A stretch of 64,000 bases of DNA. It comes from Caballeronia jiangsuensis. GTDB lineage: Bacteria; Pseudomonadota; Gammaproteobacteria; Burkholderiales; Burkholderiaceae. Shown here piece after piece: positions 63,104 to 64,000 of the stretch (position 1 is the stretch's first letter; each line of letters starts with the position of its first letter). The stretch is from NCBI GenBank assembly GCA_000648925.1, contig JFHF01000009.1, forward strand, positions 62,001-126,000, written 5' to 3'. A program made the translations under genes and the position numbers. A model generated the notes under the pieces. It searched no databases and had not been told where the DNA came from. It saw nothing but the letters and a program-made list of their open reading frames with translations.

Positions 63104-64000
63104 GCCTGGCGCACGGGCAGCGCACGAGGATGTCGCTGTGGGGCGTTCGCGCCGCATGGATCGCGCTCGCGCTCGTCGCGGTGCTGTATTGCGTGCATCG
63201 TTTCAGCGGACCGTCGCCGCTGGAGACGAATCTGCTCGCGCTGCTGCCCGCGACCGAAGCGAATCCCGTCGCCGAAAAGGCCGTCGATCAGCTCGCGAAC
63301 GCGCTCGGCGACCGCACGGTGTTCCTCGTGTCGAGCCGCGACGCGGATCACGCGAAAGCCGCCGCGAAACGGCTCGGCGCGACGCTGCAGGCGCGCGGCG
63401 CGTTCGCATCCGTGACGGCGGAACTGCCGCCATTCGATATCGCGCGGATCGGCGCGCTCTACACGCCATATCGCTTCGGCCTGCTGACGCGCGACGACCG
63501 CGATGCTCTCACGCACTCGTCCGAAAAAGGCGCTGCATCGCTGCACGACGCGCTGATGCAGCGCATCTACAACCCCGTGCGCGGCCCGCTCGCAACGCAG
63601 CTCGCCGTCGATCCGTTCGGGTGGCTCGAACACTGGCTGTCCGACCTGCCGCTCGCGACGTCGAACCTCGATCTCGAAGACAACATGCTCGTCGCGCATC
63701 GCGGCGACACGACGAGCGTGCTCGTCGTCACGACGCTCAATGGCTCCGCCTACGAATCGCGCGTGCAGCGTGCGGTGCTGTCGGCGGCGTCGCAGGCGGA
63801 AACGTCGTTGCTCGCCGCATGGCCTGATGCGTCCGTCGCGCGCGCGGGCGCCGTGTTCTACGCGGAATCGGCGCGGCGTGCATCGGAGCGCGAAGTGCAT
63901 CTGATCGGCATCGCGTCGGCATGCGGCATCGCGTTGCTGATGCTGTGGGTGTTCCGCTCGCCGCGTCTGTTGCTGCTCGGATTCATGTCCACCGCGGTCG
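63100..64000 (+). CDS. MMPL/RND-family exporter, N-terminal part
   Basis: The 300 residues present start with a membrane helix (LWGVRAAWIALALVAVLY) followed by a large periplasmic domain and then a second helix (LIGIASACGIALLMLWVF) at about 270. This matches the first half of MMPL-type exporters of about 770 residues. With the LolA-like carrier it would export the polyene product to the outer membrane. The frame is open to the end of the window, so the gene continues beyond it. The start overlaps the LolA-like stop by four bases. Confidence 0.85.
   Translation, partial: MSLAHGQRTRMSLWGVRAAWIALALVAVLYCVHRFSGPSPLETNLLALLPATEANPVAEKAVDQLANALGDRTVFLVSSRDADHAKAAAKRLGATLQARGAFASVTAELPPFDIARIGALYTPYRFGLLTRDDRDALTHSSEKGAASLHDALMQRIYNPVRGPLATQLAVDPFGWLEHWLSDLPLATSNLDLEDNMLVAHRGDTTSVLVVTTLNGSAYESRVQRAVLSAASQAETSLLAAWPDASVARAGAVFYAESARRASEREVHLIGIASACGIALLMLWVFRSPRLLLLGFMSTAV

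Overview
The window is high-G+C DNA with dense, mostly operonic genes. Its gene families (tripartite and DAACS carboxylate transporters, LysR/GntR regulators everywhere, an aryl-polyene locus with an aromatic ammonia-lyase, a taurine-like organosulfonate pathway) point to a Burkholderiales member of the Paraburkholderia/Caballeronia type. The near absence of housekeeping genes suggests a secondary chromosome or megaplasmid. The genus is an inference from gene content; no rRNA or tRNA gene was seen.

Layout. (1) 0-5.3 kb: the end of an aspartase-type gene, a 54-residue basic protein, a DUF2235 hydrolase, a dkgB/yafC-like divergent pair, an exported PPC-domain protein and a LysR regulator. (2) 5.4-13.5 kb: a LysR-controlled carboxylate catabolic cassette (iron alcohol dehydrogenase, crotonase, class III CoA-transferase, TRAP transporter with a fused DctQM membrane protein, two COG3618 amidohydrolases). 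(3) 13.7-15.5 kb: two small envelope-protein genes. (4) 15.6-25.1 kb: a ureide/oligourea-type locus. Five translationally coupled genes on the minus strand (isochorismatase-fold cysteine amidohydrolase, amidase, AtzG, AtzE, AtzH families) stand opposite a BMP-type four-gene ABC importer and a TetR regulator. (5) 25.1-31.8 kb: a PotABCD-like ABC importer divergent from a PuuE/imidase-like deacetylase, a FadR regulator and a flavin-reductase-like protein.

(6) 31.8-44.1 kb: a near-complete pathway for 2,3-dihydroxypropane-1-sulfonate (DHPS) and sulfolactate. SuyAB sulfo-lyase, ComC-type dehydrogenase and two DAACS transporters lie under a GntR regulator. HpsN, an SDR, an MFS transporter and a zinc dehydrogenase lie under a LacI repressor with two identical 16-bp operators. 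DHPS would enter, have its stereochemistry adjusted by the two dehydrogenases, be oxidised to (R)-sulfolactate by HpsN and be cleaved by SuyAB to pyruvate and sulfite. No sulfite exporter or sulfite dehydrogenase lies in the window.

(7) 44.2-51.6 kb: argC/LysR, a beta-helix lipoprotein, a GST, a stand-alone diiron metallo-hydrolase, an Lrp/LysE pair and small proteins. (8) 52.0-54.3 kb: a lower-G+C scar with a compact tail-collar protein, a truncated Fic gene and the 3' end of an IS6-family transposase. (9) 54.3 kb to the right edge: eleven genes of an aryl-polyene (flexirubin/xanthomonadin-like) pigment operon in which every adjacent pair overlaps. It includes a ligase-dehydratase fusion, a glycosyltransferase-acyltransferase fusion and an aromatic amino acid ammonia-lyase, and it continues past the window.
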